Source of the DNA: Pseudomonas sp. RIT288
GTDB lineage: Bacteria > Pseudomonadota > Gammaproteobacteria > Pseudomonadales > Pseudomonadaceae
Direction: 5' to 3'
DNA length: 64,000 nucleotides
NCBI RefSeq assembly: GCF_000631985.1
Contig: NZ_JFYN01000019.1
Coordinates: forward strand, 1 to 64,000
Both the position numbers and the translations under genes were made by a program. The notes beneath the pieces are model-generated. The model was not told where the DNA came from, ran no database searches, and saw only the letters and a list, made by a program, of their open reading frames with translations. Positions 1 through 8,698 of the stretch are shown one piece after another. How positions within the stretch are numbered: position 1 is the stretch's first letter; each line of letters begins with the position of its first letter.

Positions 1-1041
1 ATGTCGCCTGACACACCGCTATCGCGAGCAGGCTCACTCCTACAATGGGCTGCGGCGAAGGCACGCATCCCGACCCGATCCCCGATCCCAGTGGGATGAA
101 CCAAATACCCGATCCACACCCACAATTCCTGTAGGAGTGAGCCTGCTCGCGAAGGCGTCAGCCCAGACAACATCCATGTCGCCTGACACACCGCTATCGC
201 GAGCAGGCTCACTCCTACAATGGGCTGCGGCGAAGGCACACATCCCGACCCGATCCCCGATCCCTGTGGGATGAACCAAATACCCGATCCACACCCCCAA
301 TCCCTGTAGGAGTGAGCCTGCTCGCGAAGGCGTCAGCCCAGACAACATCCATGTCGCCTGACACACCGCTATCGCGAGCAGGCTCACTCCTACAATGGGC
401 TGCGGCGAAGGCACACATCCCGACCCGATCCCCGATCCCTGTGGGATGAACCAAATACCCGATCCACACCCCCAATCCCTGTAGGAGTGAGCCTGCTCGC
501 GAAGGCGTCAGCCCAGACAACATCCATGTCGCCTGACACACCGCTATCGCGAGCAGGCTCACTCCTACAATGGGCTGCGGCGAAGGCACACATCCCGACC
601 CGATCCCCAATCCCTGTGGGATGAACCAAATACCCGATCCATACCCACAATCCCTGTAGGAGTGAGCCTGCTCGCGAAGGCGTCACCCCAGACAACATCC
701 ATGTCGCCTGACACACCGCTATCGCGAGCAGGCTCACTCCTACAATGGGCTGCGGCGAAGGCACGCATCCCGACCCGATCCCCGATCCCAGTGGGATGAA
801 CCAAATACCCGATCCACACCCACAATTCCTGTAGGAGTGAGCCTGCTCGCGAAGGCGTCAGCCCAGACAACATCCATGTCGCCTGACACACCGCTATCGC
901 GAGCAGGCTCACTCCTACAATGGGCTGCGGCGAAGGCACGCATCCCGACCCGCCCCCCGATCCCTGTGGGATGAACCAAATACCCGATCCATACCCCCAA
1001 TCCCTGTAGGAGTGAGCCTGCTCGCGAAGGCGTCGGCACTG
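1..1041. repeat. Tandem array of a 175-bp unit built from inverted REP elements
   Basis: The REP GTAGGAGTGAGCCTGCTCGC recurs at 131, 306, 481, 656, 831 and 1006, a constant spacing of 175 bp. Each unit also holds the inverted partner (CTATCGCGAGCAGGCTCACT and onward), so one unit is a two-REP BIME plus about 100 bp of linker. About 5.9 units are visible and the array may continue left of the window. Units differ at a few linker sites (CACGCATC or CACACATC, CCCAGTGGG or CCCTGTGGG). The units at 1-175 and 701-875 appear identical, and those at 176-350 and 351-525 match each other. The open reading frames across the array follow from its period and are not genes. Confidence 0.95.
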
Positions 1042-1082
1042 CCTCCATCGCAACAGCCTGACCCACCACCAAATCCCGCCCA

Positions 1083-1110
1083 CAAAAAAGGGGACTTTCG
1101 TCCCCTTGCG
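1083..1110 (-). terminator. Rho-independent terminator of the sugar transferase gene
   Basis: Read on the minus strand, a GGGGAC/GTCCCC hairpin with a GAAA loop runs into a TTTTTT tract. It lies 27 bp past the stop codon of the 1137-2531 gene and closes that transcript before the REP array. Confidence 0.85.
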
Positions 1111-1136
1111 GTATCGCCTGGCCGATCACCAGTTCA

Positions 1137-2531
1137 TTAATAAATATCTTTCGACAACAACGTAAACGGAGTCTTCACCAGGATCTTCAGATCCAGCCAC
1201 AACGACCAGTTGTTGATGTAATGCAGGTCCATCTCCACCCGACGCTGCATCTTGTCGATGGTGTCGGTCTCGCCACGGCAACCGCTGATTTGCGCCAGCC
1301 CGGTGATGCCCGGTTTGATTCGGTGGCGGGCCATGTACGCGAGGATTTTCCCCGAGTAGTAGTGGTTGTGCGCTACAGCGTGAGGACGTGGGCCGACCAG
1401 GGCCATCTGCCCCTGCAGCACGTTGAACAACTGCGGCAGCTCATCCAGCGACGTGCGGCGGATGAAGCGCCCGACGGCGGTGATGCGCGAATCATTGCGG
1501 CTGGCCTGGATCACTTCACGGTCATCGTGCACGCGCATCGAGCGGAATTTCCAGACCTGAATCACCTTGCCGTTCCAGCCGTGACGATCCTGCTTGAAGA
1601 ACACCGGGCCCGGCGAGTTGATCTTCACCGCCAGCGCAATGAACAGCAGCACCGGACTCAACAGGATGATCGCCAGCAGCGCCACGCCTTTTTCCACCAG
1701 ACTCTTGCTCAACGCAGCAGTAGGGCGGCTGGTCAGCGGACTTTCGTTGAGGCAGATTGCCGGCAGACCATCCACGACCTTCACCGAGTGGTTGAGCAGG
1801 GTCAGACTGTTCAAGTCCGGCACCCAGACCACATCGACGTTGGCGCCGAGCAAATCGACGTACATCGCTTCGATTTTCGCGGCCTCGGCCAGCGGCAGGG
1901 TGATGTACAACCGGCGGATGTCATGATCCTTGATCAGCTCGAGCAAATCCTCCTGATCACCGACCACACGCGGTGCATCCGAATCCAGATTCGGTGTCGC
2001 GCCATTGCTGACCAAACCTACCAGCGGCAGGTTTTCCACCTGACTGATCTTCTTCGCCAGACCCAGAGCCAGCTCGCCGGTGCCGACGATCAACGTCTTC
2101 TGTGCGCTGGTGCGGGAACGCTGGTAGTACTTGGAAAAGGCATGCAGCGGCGCGTACATCAACGCCTGACCGAGGAAGCCGTAGACCGCCCAACTCAGCG
2201 TCACCTCGCGGGAGAACACCTCGTCGGCCTTGCACACGAACGCGATGCCGGCCAGCGCCACCATGGTCATCGACCAGCCCATGAACAGGCGTCCAAGCCC
2301 GGTCAGGTAATTGTCCTGCTTGCGATACACGCCGCTGAACGTATACGCCGGCACCGAGGCCAGTACCGCCAGTGTCGCGCACATGCGGTAATAGAACTCG
2401 ACGGTGCCCGTCTGCCGTTCAGCCAGTATGAATAACAACGCAACAATGAAAGCCTGCGCCAGTGCCCATTGGCCCCAGAAGGTAAGTCCCTTGAGGCCGT
2501 TATTTCGATTGATCCGTAGAGAAAGTTCCAT
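1137..2531 (-). CDS. Undecaprenyl-phosphate glucose phosphotransferase (WcaJ/PslA-like)
   Basis: A 464-aa polyprenyl-phosphate hexose-1-phosphate transferase. In this family the enzyme moves a sugar phosphate from a UDP-sugar to undecaprenyl phosphate, the first membrane step of exopolysaccharide assembly. Hydrophobic helices fill roughly residues 20-130, a Rossmann-like CoA_binding_3 region follows (about 140-250), then a further membrane helix (about 275-298) and the catalytic bacterial sugar transferase domain. Its hallmarks are visible: VWKFRSM, RRTSLDELPQLFNVL, VGPRPH and KPGITGLAQISG. Length is normal for the family. The start is supported by GGGGAT upstream. No other polysaccharide gene is in the window, so it is an orphan unless its partners lie to the left. 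Two winged-helix regulators sit just upstream. Family assignment is firm; the sugar is inferred. Confidence 0.93.
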   Translation of the reverse strand: MELSLRINRNNGLKGLTFWGQWALAQAFIVALLFILAERQTGTVEFYYRMCATLAVLASVPAYTFSGVYRKQDNYLTGLGRLFMGWSMTMVALAGIAFVCKADEVFSREVTLSWAVYGFLGQALMYAPLHAFSKYYQRSRTSAQKTLIVGTGELALGLAKKISQVENLPLVGLVSNGATPNLDSDAPRVVGDQEDLLELIKDHDIRRLYITLPLAEAAKIEAMYVDLLGANVDVVWVPDLNSLTLLNHSVKVVDGLPAICLNESPLTSRPTAALSKSLVEKGVALLAIILLSPVLLFIALAVKINSPGPVFFKQDRHGWNGKVIQVWKFRSMRVHDDREVIQASRNDSRITAVGRFIRRTSLDELPQLFNVLQGQMALVGPRPHAVAHNHYYSGKILAYMARHRIKPGITGLAQISGCRGETDTIDKMQRRVEMDLHYINNWSLWLDLKILVKTPFTLLSKDIY

Positions 2532-2920
2532 GAGATATCCCCAGAAATACGTCCATTCAGGTTTCGACAGTTGAAGTCCGAGTTGCTAGATAGGCTTGTT
2601 GTTGTTATTGGACGAGTGTCCTGAGGTAACAACGTCGATAGGCCGAACTGTCGTCAATCAATAGACTAAGTTATTGCTGGAGAGGGTGTCTGACGAGTTC
2701 TAACAAGATGGCACAGTGCCAACTTTTTAATAATCAAATGCAAGGGTGTTAGAAAAGGTCGCAGAGCAGGGGGTGAATAAATTATGTTGTGTTTGTTACT
2801 GTAGGAGGGGTGGAGGCAGGGAGCTATTATTACTATGGGGGGGAAGCCAAACAGAGTGCTCTTGTTGTTTTTGTAATCGCACTGTTTTCTGTTTGTTTTG
2901 CTTGTGGATATCGTGCGTGT
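2532..2920. other. Promoter region of the sugar transferase gene
   Basis: This is 389 bp between the transferase start and the end of the next minus-strand gene. It is AT-rich and holds a 13-bp palindrome (2707-2719, listed separately). The small plus-strand open frames here have no supporting features. I see no RNA gene. Confidence 0.6.
2707..2719. promoter_or_regulatory. Palindromic operator candidate upstream of the sugar transferase
   Basis: TGGCACAGTGCCA is a perfect inverted repeat about one central base, roughly 175 bp upstream of the transferase start. The minus strand also reads TTGGCAC, like a sigma-54 -24 element, but no matching -12 element follows, so a repressor or activator site is the better reading. 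The binding protein is unknown; the two nearby winged-helix proteins are candidates by position only. Confidence 0.4.
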
Positions 2921-3565
2921 TTACGCAACGATTTCCTGGATGAGGCAATAACCGCGGTTTCTTACGGCACGGAACAATCGCTCACCATTACTCGCGCTTT
3001 TGAACTTGTCCTGCAGGCGACTCAGGCACATCTCCAGGCCCCGGTATTGCTCCGGCTCGCGGCCGATGCTGAGGATCAGGTCATCACGACTGACTACACG
3101 CTCTTCGTGATGGAGCATCTTGCGCACCAGTGCGGTTTCCAGTCCGGTAAGGCTGATCTCGACGCCTTCCTTGACCAGTGCGCCTTGATCGTTGTCCAGA
3201 TGCCAGGTTTCGTTGCAAGTGGCGGCGTCTTCGATGGCGGCAGTGCGGTTGTCGCTCTCTGCACTTTGAAACGGCTTCGCCGATTGTGCGGACAGCCATT
3301 CCGATTCGAGAGTGGCCAATATGCGCTGGGTGTCGTGTTCAATCGTGCGGGCAACGTTTTTCCGGGTGCCCCTTGGGTAAGTGAACTCCATCAGCATGGG
3401 AGCGGAAGAGGGCGAAGTAGCACCTTCAATAAACATTTGTGCCTGAGACGTGCCAAACGAATTGAAGCGCTCGCTGGACAGAATGCTCTCAAGTTCACGC
3501 TGCGACGTTGTACTGTTGGTCACGACGACAAAATATTTTCTTGGGAGGGTTGTACTAGTTTCCAT
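2921..3565 (-). CDS. Winged-helix (OmpR/PhoB-type) transcriptional regulator without a receiver domain
   Basis: A 214-aa protein. The C-terminal half (about 120-212) fits a Trans_reg_C winged helix: ISLTGLETALVRKMLHH, then RVVSRDDLILSIGR, then LEMCLSRLQDKF as the recognition-helix region and FRAVRNRGYCL as the wing. The N-terminal half (about 1-110) is not recognisable; it has no receiver phosphorylation site and no membrane segment, so the input signal is unknown. AGGAG lies 7 bp before the ATG. It is transcribed towards the sugar transferase gene, with a second protein of similar architecture upstream at 3844. Control of exopolysaccharide synthesis is inferred from position only. Confidence 0.75.
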   Translation of the reverse strand: METSTTLPRKYFVVVTNSTTSQRELESILSSERFNSFGTSQAQMFIEGATSPSSAPMLMEFTYPRGTRKNVARTIEHDTQRILATLESEWLSAQSAKPFQSAESDNRTAAIEDAATCNETWHLDNDQGALVKEGVEISLTGLETALVRKMLHHEERVVSRDDLILSIGREPEQYRGLEMCLSRLQDKFKSASNGERLFRAVRNRGYCLIQEIVA

Positions 3566-3843
3566 GTCTCTCTCCTAAAATTTGCACCAAAATGGGCGAA
3601 AAGGTAAATCGGCAGGCGAGCAATGACTTCCTTGGAAGTAACCGACAGGCAGGGTCTGGGCCCAAAATGGCCTCGATAAATTCCACTCGTTCTGCTGCTA
3701 TGTTGTTAAGTTTATTGTTATGGTTCGGTGTAGCCGTGCTCATTCAATGGCTTGATTATTAGTAGATTTGAAGTACAACTTGAGCGGTATGGTTGCATAT
3801 GACGATCCTTCGTGATTATGCAAAGAGGATGGCTGCCCGAGAG

Positions 3844-4611
3844 TCAGGCAGTCGATATCAGACCCCGCATCAGGCGATAGCCGTAGCCGCGGATGCTCTG
3901 AATCGCGTTGGTACCATACATGTCCTTGATTTTTCCACGCAAGCGGCTGATGGATTTTTCCAGCGCCCTCGGGTCGTAGAAATTGGTATTGAGCCCCATG
4001 ATGCCGGCGATTTCATCATGGCTGAGAATGTGATTGCTGGTCTGCGCAAAGGCTTCGAGGATCTTCATCTCGGCGAACGAGATGTCGAGTTTCTGGCTGG
4101 TGCCGCCCTGCAGGCAGATGCGCGTCGGGTCGAGCGTGAGGTTGATATCCCGCTGCCATTCTTCGCTGTTGAAGAACTCACCGAGCAACTCGTCGCCCTC
4201 GTCGGAAAGGGTATTGAGCTTGATACAGAAGTCGGCACCGGCCAGGAAGTACTTGATCTTGTTGAAAGCGCCGCGACCGGTAATGACCGCGCAGATGATC
4301 GGCTTCAAGTTGTCGCTGCGCAGGCTCTCGATCAGCGCAAGATTGTCTTCCAGCGCTTGGGGAGTGTCGATAACGATGAAAATGGCTCGATACGAACCAG
4401 AAAGTTCATTGTTATAGGAACTAGTGTACGAACCGGCCTCAAGTGCCATATCAGTGCGTACGTGCTTTGCGATCAGCGCCCTGAAATGTTCGGCCACGCC
4501 ACGGGTACGACCCAGAGTAAGAACACCGGGTACGTCGTTTGTCGGGCGCGGACTTCTAGTCGCCAAGTTCCCTGAGAGCATCATGCTTTGACTCGAATTA
4601 GGTGCTGACAT
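3844..4611 (-). CDS. Response-regulator-like protein with degenerate receiver and winged-helix DNA-binding domain
   Basis: About 255 residues from the ATG at 4611; a TTG start at 4650 is also possible. The N-terminal part resembles a receiver: RAIFIVIDTPQ gives a possible phospho-acceptor Asp, CAVITGR the conserved Thr position and GADFCIKLN the Lys. The acidic pair that binds Mg2+ near the N terminus is not visible, so ordinary phosphorylation is doubtful. The C-terminal 100 residues form a Trans_reg_C winged helix (LDISFAEMKILEAF, EKSISRLRGKIK, IQSIRGYGYRL). No sensor kinase is adjacent. With 2921-3565 it makes a pair of related regulators beside the sugar transferase. Confidence 0.75.
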   Translation of the reverse strand: MSAPNSSQSMMLSGNLATRSPRPTNDVPGVLTLGRTRGVAEHFRALIAKHVRTDMALEAGSYTSSYNNELSGSYRAIFIVIDTPQALEDNLALIESLRSDNLKPIICAVITGRGAFNKIKYFLAGADFCIKLNTLSDEGDELLGEFFNSEEWQRDINLTLDPTRICLQGGTSQKLDISFAEMKILEAFAQTSNHILSHDEIAGIMGLNTNFYDPRALEKSISRLRGKIKDMYGTNAIQSIRGYGYRLMRGLISTA

Positions 4612-5091
4612 CGGGATGTTAAAGCACCGGTTCTCGTCTGTGACTGACAATTGGTAACATTCACGCGATTTTTAGACGTGGCTCCCGAGTTTTCTAACAA
4701 TAATTAAGCATTTCAAGCTTTTAGTTGATTTTCTCGGGGTTGTGAACTAGTCGTTACATGATGGCGATGTGGAATTGTGCCACTATTTTGAATCCATGGC
4801 CACGGCTTTATTCATGTCCAATTGCCACTGTTCACGATCCTGACATAGTGTGAGCTTGATCACACTTTATTGGCCGATCGAACTTTTTTCTACTAAATGC
4901 CTAAATATTTTCCGAGTGGTTCGTAGGCGGACGTTTATTAACATGGCTTGAGTGTGTCTTTTGATAAGACATATTCTCCGTCGCCTGATCAGGCAATGGG
5001 TGTCGCGTTATACCGATTGTTTAACTTCAGATACTCAATTCCTGAATGCAGTTGACCGGTCGCTCATCAAGAGCGCTCTGACGGAGGATTA
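4612..5091. other. Divergent intergenic region between regulator and uppP
   Basis: About 480 bp, AT-rich, no gene seen. It contains a perfect CRP-type site (4849-4864) and two related motifs facing the regulator gene: GTGGAATTGTGCCAC (4769-4783) and ATGTCCAATTGCCACT (4814-4829). Read on the minus strand both contain AGTGGCA followed by an AATT core, and GTGCCA recurs in the palindrome at 2707-2719. uppP has an AGGAGG-like ribosome site just before its ATG. Confidence 0.5.
4849..4864. promoter_or_regulatory. CRP/Vfr-type binding site
   Basis: TGTGAGCTTGATCACA is an exact match to the TGTGA-N6-TCACA consensus of CRP, which the Pseudomonas homologue Vfr shares. It lies 228 bp upstream of uppP and about 240 bp upstream of the divergent regulator gene, so either could be the target. 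Confidence 0.65.
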
Positions 5092-5922
5092 ATGGATTTC
5101 TGGACCTTTATCCAGGTGTTGATATTGGGCGCGGTAGAAGGCCTGACCGAGTTCTTGCCGATCTCCAGTACCGGCCACCAGATCATCGTCGCCGACCTGC
5201 TGGACTTCGGCGGCGAACGCGCGATGGCGTTCAACATCATTATTCAGCTGGGGGCGATCCTGGCCGTGGTCTGGGAGTTTCGCCCGAAGATCTTCGACAT
5301 CGTCAAAGGCCTGCCCACCCAACGCAATGCGCAACGTTTCACCCTCAACCTGCTGATCGCCTTCCTCCCGGCGGTGGTCCTCGGCGTGCTGTTCGCTGAC
5401 AAAATCCATCAATACCTGTTTAACCCGATCACCGTGGCCATGGCCTTGGTGGTAGGCGGCATTGTGATGTTGTGGGCCGAACAGCGCAGCCATGTGGTGA
5501 GCGTCGATCACGTTGACGACATGCGCTGGTCAGATGCGTTGAAAATCGGCTTCGTACAATGCCTGGCAATGATTCCCGGCACGTCGCGCTCCGGCTCGAC
5601 CATCATCGGCGGTTTATTGTTCGGCTTGTCCCGGAAAGCCGCCACAGAGTTCTCGTTCTTCCTCGCCATGCCGACCATGGTCGGCGCCGCGGTGTACTCC
5701 GGCTACAAATACCGCGACCTGTTCCAGGCCAGCGACCTGCCGGTGTTCGCCCTCGGTTTTGTCATCGCGTTCATCTTCGCCATGATCGCCGTGCGCGGCC
5801 TGCTCAAATTCATCGCCAACCACAGCTACGCCGCGTTCGCCTGGTATCGGATCGCGTTTGGCTTGTTGATTCTGGCGACGTGGGTGTTTGGTTGGGTGAA
5901 CTGGACGGAAGCGGCAGCCTGA
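5092..5922 (+). CDS. Undecaprenyl-diphosphatase UppP/BacA
   Basis: A 276-aa integral membrane phosphatase that recycles undecaprenyl diphosphate to the monophosphate carrier used for peptidoglycan and other surface polymers; it also confers bacitracin tolerance. Both family motifs are clear: EGLTEFLPISSTGH near residues 17-30 and MIPGTSRSGSTI around 160-170. Several hydrophobic helices fill the rest. Length is normal. GGAGGA lies just before the ATG. It makes the lipid carrier consumed by the sugar transferase at 1137, a functional link though not an operon. Confidence 0.97.
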   Translation: MDFWTFIQVLILGAVEGLTEFLPISSTGHQIIVADLLDFGGERAMAFNIIIQLGAILAVVWEFRPKIFDIVKGLPTQRNAQRFTLNLLIAFLPAVVLGVLFADKIHQYLFNPITVAMALVVGGIVMLWAEQRSHVVSVDHVDDMRWSDALKIGFVQCLAMIPGTSRSGSTIIGGLLFGLSRKAATEFSFFLAMPTMVGAAVYSGYKYRDLFQASDLPVFALGFVIAFIFAMIAVRGLLKFIANHSYAAFAWYRIAFGLLILATWVFGWVNWTEAAA

Positions 5923-6303
5923 TCACTGACTGCTGATCAATGTAGCAACCGCGAGGTCGTTCAACGCCGAGTCGGGCAATTCTTGGCGGTAGCGCTGCAA
6001 GGCTGATGTGAAATACGCGGCTTGCAGCATGCCGTCGCTGGCGAGGTAATAGCGCGCCGCTTCGATTTCCTCTGGCGAGTAAACACGTTTCTTGAGTCTG
6101 GACACATCTGAGGTCGCATCGAACGAGGCCACCGTCGCCGTGAAAAACAGAAAGCCGGAAAGCTGAGTCGACTCGAAAGGGCCACCATCCCCCTTGCCAC
6201 ACCCCTTCACAAAGTCGCAGGAGGCGAGGGCGCTAGAAGAGATAGTCGAGATTAAAGTGAGGAGGATAAAACGCTTGAACGAAACACAGCGAAACGCGGG
6301 CAT
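5923..6303 (-). CDS. Small exported protein, DUF2388-like
   Basis: About 126 aa from the ATG at 6303, chosen because it places a signal peptide (KRFILLTLISTISSSALAS) at the N terminus. A longer frame reaches 6351 but adds sequence without a ribosome site. After the signal come TATVASFDATSDVSR, a short charged stretch and ASDGMLQAAYFTSALQRYR. I associate this layout with the DUF2388 family of Pseudomonas, periplasmic proteins of unknown function. Its stop directly abuts the uppP stop on the other strand. Confidence 0.7.
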   Translation of the reverse strand: MPAFRCVSFKRFILLTLISTISSSALASCDFVKGCGKGDGGPFESTQLSGFLFFTATVASFDATSDVSRLKKRVYSPEEIEAARYYLASDGMLQAAYFTSALQRYRQELPDSALNDLAVATLISSQ

Positions 6304-6378
6304 AAACAAAAGACATCCTGTCAGCACAGCAAAATTCCGGGCAACGCTCATTCGTTGCCCGCACAGTCAAACCATCAA

Positions 6379-7365
6379 TCAACGGCCTTCAAGCAACTCG
6401 CCAGCCTGATCCAGCAACGCCAGCGGATCCTTGGCCTTGTGAATATCCACTGACAACAACTGACGGAATTTACGCGCCCCCGGGAACCCGGTGCCCAACC
6501 CCAGCACGTGACGGGTGATGTGATGCATCGCACCGCCCGCCTGCAAATGCTCGGCAATATAAGGCCGCAACTGCGCCAGCGCCTCGGCACGGCTGATCAC
6601 CGGCGCGCTGCTGCCGAACAACTGCTGATCAACCTCCGCCAGCAAATACGGATTGTGATAAGCCTCACGCCCGAGCATCACACCGTCAAAGGTCTGCAAA
6701 TGTTCATGGCAGGCCTCCATCGTCTTGATCCCGCCGTTCAGCACAATCTCCAGCTCCGGAAAATCCGCCTTCAACTGCGCCGCCACGTCATACCGCAACG
6801 GAGGAATGTCGCGATTCTCCTTCGGCGACAAGCCCTCCAGAATCGCAATCCGCGCATGCACGGTAAAACTGGTACACCCGGCATCCCGCACCGTCCCGAC
6901 GAAATCACACAACTCGGCGTAACTGTCCCGCCCATTGATCCCGATCCGATGCTTCACCGTCACCGGAATCGACACCGCATCGCGCATCGCCTTCACACAA
7001 TCCGCCACCAACTGCGGATGCCCCATCAGGCACGCACCGATCATATTGTTCTGCACCCGATCACTCGGGCAGCCAACATTCAGATTCACCTCGTCGTAAC
7101 CATGCGCCTGGGCCATGCGCGCGCAAGCGGCCAGATCCAGCGGGACGCTTCCGCCGAGCTGCAGCGCCAACGGGTGCTCGGCTTCGTTGTGACGGAGGAA
7201 ACGTTCGTGGTCGCCGTTGAGGAGAGCGCCGGTGGTGACCATTTCGGTGTAGAGCAGGGCGTTCTTCGACAGGAGGCGTAGGAAGAAACGGCAATGGCGG
7301 TCGGTCCAGTCCATCATCGGGGCGACGGAGAAGCGGCGGGAGAGTGGGGCGGGATTTAGAGACAT
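6379..7365 (-). CDS. tRNA-dihydrouridine(20/20a) synthase DusA
   Basis: A flavoenzyme that reduces U20/U20a in the tRNA D-loop. From the ATG at 7365 (MSLNPAPLSRRFSVAPMMDWTD) it is 328 aa; an ATG six codons earlier is possible. Visible motifs are VAPMMDWTDRHCR (FMN site), NLNVGCPSDRVQ with the catalytic Cys, VKHRIGI, FTVHARIAILEGLSPKEN and the NGGI/MLGREAY region that closes the TIM barrel. The YNPYL-type DusA signature appears as YHNPYLLAEVD. It is monocistronic here. The second dihydrouridine synthase of the window, dusC, is at 54596. Confidence 0.96.
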   Translation of the reverse strand: MSLNPAPLSRRFSVAPMMDWTDRHCRFFLRLLSKNALLYTEMVTTGALLNGDHERFLRHNEAEHPLALQLGGSVPLDLAACARMAQAHGYDEVNLNVGCPSDRVQNNMIGACLMGHPQLVADCVKAMRDAVSIPVTVKHRIGINGRDSYAELCDFVGTVRDAGCTSFTVHARIAILEGLSPKENRDIPPLRYDVAAQLKADFPELEIVLNGGIKTMEACHEHLQTFDGVMLGREAYHNPYLLAEVDQQLFGSSAPVISRAEALAQLRPYIAEHLQAGGAMHHITRHVLGLGTGFPGARKFRQLLSVDIHKAKDPLALLDQAGELLEGR

Positions 7366-7617
7366 TGGGAAGATCTGAATCACAGGGGCGAAGGCGAGGG
7401 AGTTTATCAGGAATGGTGGGGAGGGGCATGGGCGAGGCTCTGAAGTTGGAGATCTTCAGAGGTTTATGGGCGAAGGAGAAAGCGTGTAGATAGGTGTCTT
7501 GAATAAATCAGTCCCCTTTCCACGGTCCTTGAGAAAAGTTGCTACGCTTACTGGGGTATGGCCAAATGATAGCGGCATGATTTTCAAAAATATTCTTGAG
7601 TGAGCGGAGAGTAATCA

Positions 7618-8565
7618 GTGGTTGATGCTATTCAGAGTTTTCTTTTGGCTATTGGGTGTGCAATCGGTGCGTTTTTAGCATGGTGTAAGTTGTGTGAAAC
7701 CTTCGAAAAAATTATTAGAAAAGAGAAGTTGCAGCGCGTAGTGGTTGGGGTTATGGAGGTAAGTTTTCGTGTTGGGGCGAGAAAAATTATTGCATTATGG
7801 TTGCATATGAATAATGCGGTTTTTGGGAGCAGGATTTTTTCATGGAGGGCGCTTTGGGTTAGTTTTTTACTAACAAATGTTTGGGCTGGGATATTTATCT
7901 TGGTGTTCAGTTTTAAATATTCTTTATTTCGAGAGTGGATGCTGAATATTGTTGAGTTAAGCAGTTTGAGGTGGCCTGCTTTAGCTATCTACTGCACCAT
8001 CTTGATCGTTGAGTTTTTATCGATAAGCCTTACTCGGAAGATATATCGAGTCACTTTGTCTGATGGGAAGAAAACATTTGGTTGGGCGCTAATTTTTGAT
8101 GTTGTTGGTTCTGTAGTATTGTATTACGTAGGGCTGACGGTTGCTAAATTTATTTTATTGCACCATGGCGCAGCTTCTCCAGTGACGTCTCTGGGTGTGT
8201 GGTTAGATCCTAATAATCTGACCACGTTACTAAGGGTTGTAGAAGACTTTGATATGTCTAACTTTAAAGCGGATGGGCAGGGGCGTTTCACAACAGACGT
8301 ACCTTTATCTACCGAGGTGGTTTACGCATTTCCTGAAGGTGTATTCTTTTTTACAAGTCTTCTTACTTCGATATGGTTGTGGGGGTACATTGCGGCATAC
8401 AGCATTGCATATGTGTGCGTGCGCATTGATCGATTCAAGCCGGTGTTGTGGGAGTGGGTGAGAATAGAGGAGCAGCCTTTATTGGTTCTTTCTGTTTTGT
8501 CTGGGTTGGTTATTGTTGTTATTTACTTGTTGGTTAGCATTGTCGGAGTGGTTTTTAGGTTTTAG
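7618..8565 (+). CDS. Hypothetical multi-pass membrane protein
   Basis: A 315-aa protein with a GTG start preceded by GGAGAG. I do not recognise its family. Six hydrophobic segments can be read, near residues 8-26, 72-95, 115-138, 158-185, 238-268 and 288-313, with a polar stretch between segments four and five. Its DNA is much richer in A+T than dusA or the chemoreceptor, so it marks the left edge of an accessory patch (7.6-10.3 kb). It converges on the minus-strand genes that follow. Confidence 0.7.
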   Translation: MVDAIQSFLLAIGCAIGAFLAWCKLCETFEKIIRKEKLQRVVVGVMEVSFRVGARKIIALWLHMNNAVFGSRIFSWRALWVSFLLTNVWAGIFILVFSFKYSLFREWMLNIVELSSLRWPALAIYCTILIVEFLSISLTRKIYRVTLSDGKKTFGWALIFDVVGSVVLYYVGLTVAKFILLHHGAASPVTSLGVWLDPNNLTTLLRVVEDFDMSNFKADGQGRFTTDVPLSTEVVYAFPEGVFFFTSLLTSIWLWGYIAAYSIAYVCVRIDRFKPVLWEWVRIEEQPLLVLSVLSGLVIVVIYLLVSIVGVVFRF

Positions 8566-8698
8566 ATAAATAAGTTAGCGGATTTATATAAAGAGAAAAG
8601 GGGGGGCTAGATAATTCGTTAACTTTGTTTTTATACAGTGTTAGTTTCAGTAGGAAACTTCTCGCGAAAAATAATTTCGTCCCCTTTGGTTTTTTTGA

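Noticed and set aside
1..1129. Overlapping open frames of 124-172 codons, and the idea of a CRISPR array
   Set aside because: The frames repeat with the 175-bp DNA period and have no ribosome sites. The repeats are REP pairs with near-identical linkers, not short repeats with unique spacers.
1221..2435. 404-codon plus-strand frame
   Set aside because: It lies antisense to the sugar transferase, with Arg/His-rich translation typical of a shadow frame in GC-rich DNA.
2703..2723. Sigma-54 promoter reading of TTGGCAC upstream of the sugar transferase
   Set aside because: The required GC dinucleotide and TTGCA-type -12 element are not at the right distance.
3555..3743. 62-codon minus-strand frame before the winged-helix gene at 2921-3565
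   Set aside because: No ribosome site and no protein features; it overlaps the start of the next gene. A leader peptide cannot be excluded.
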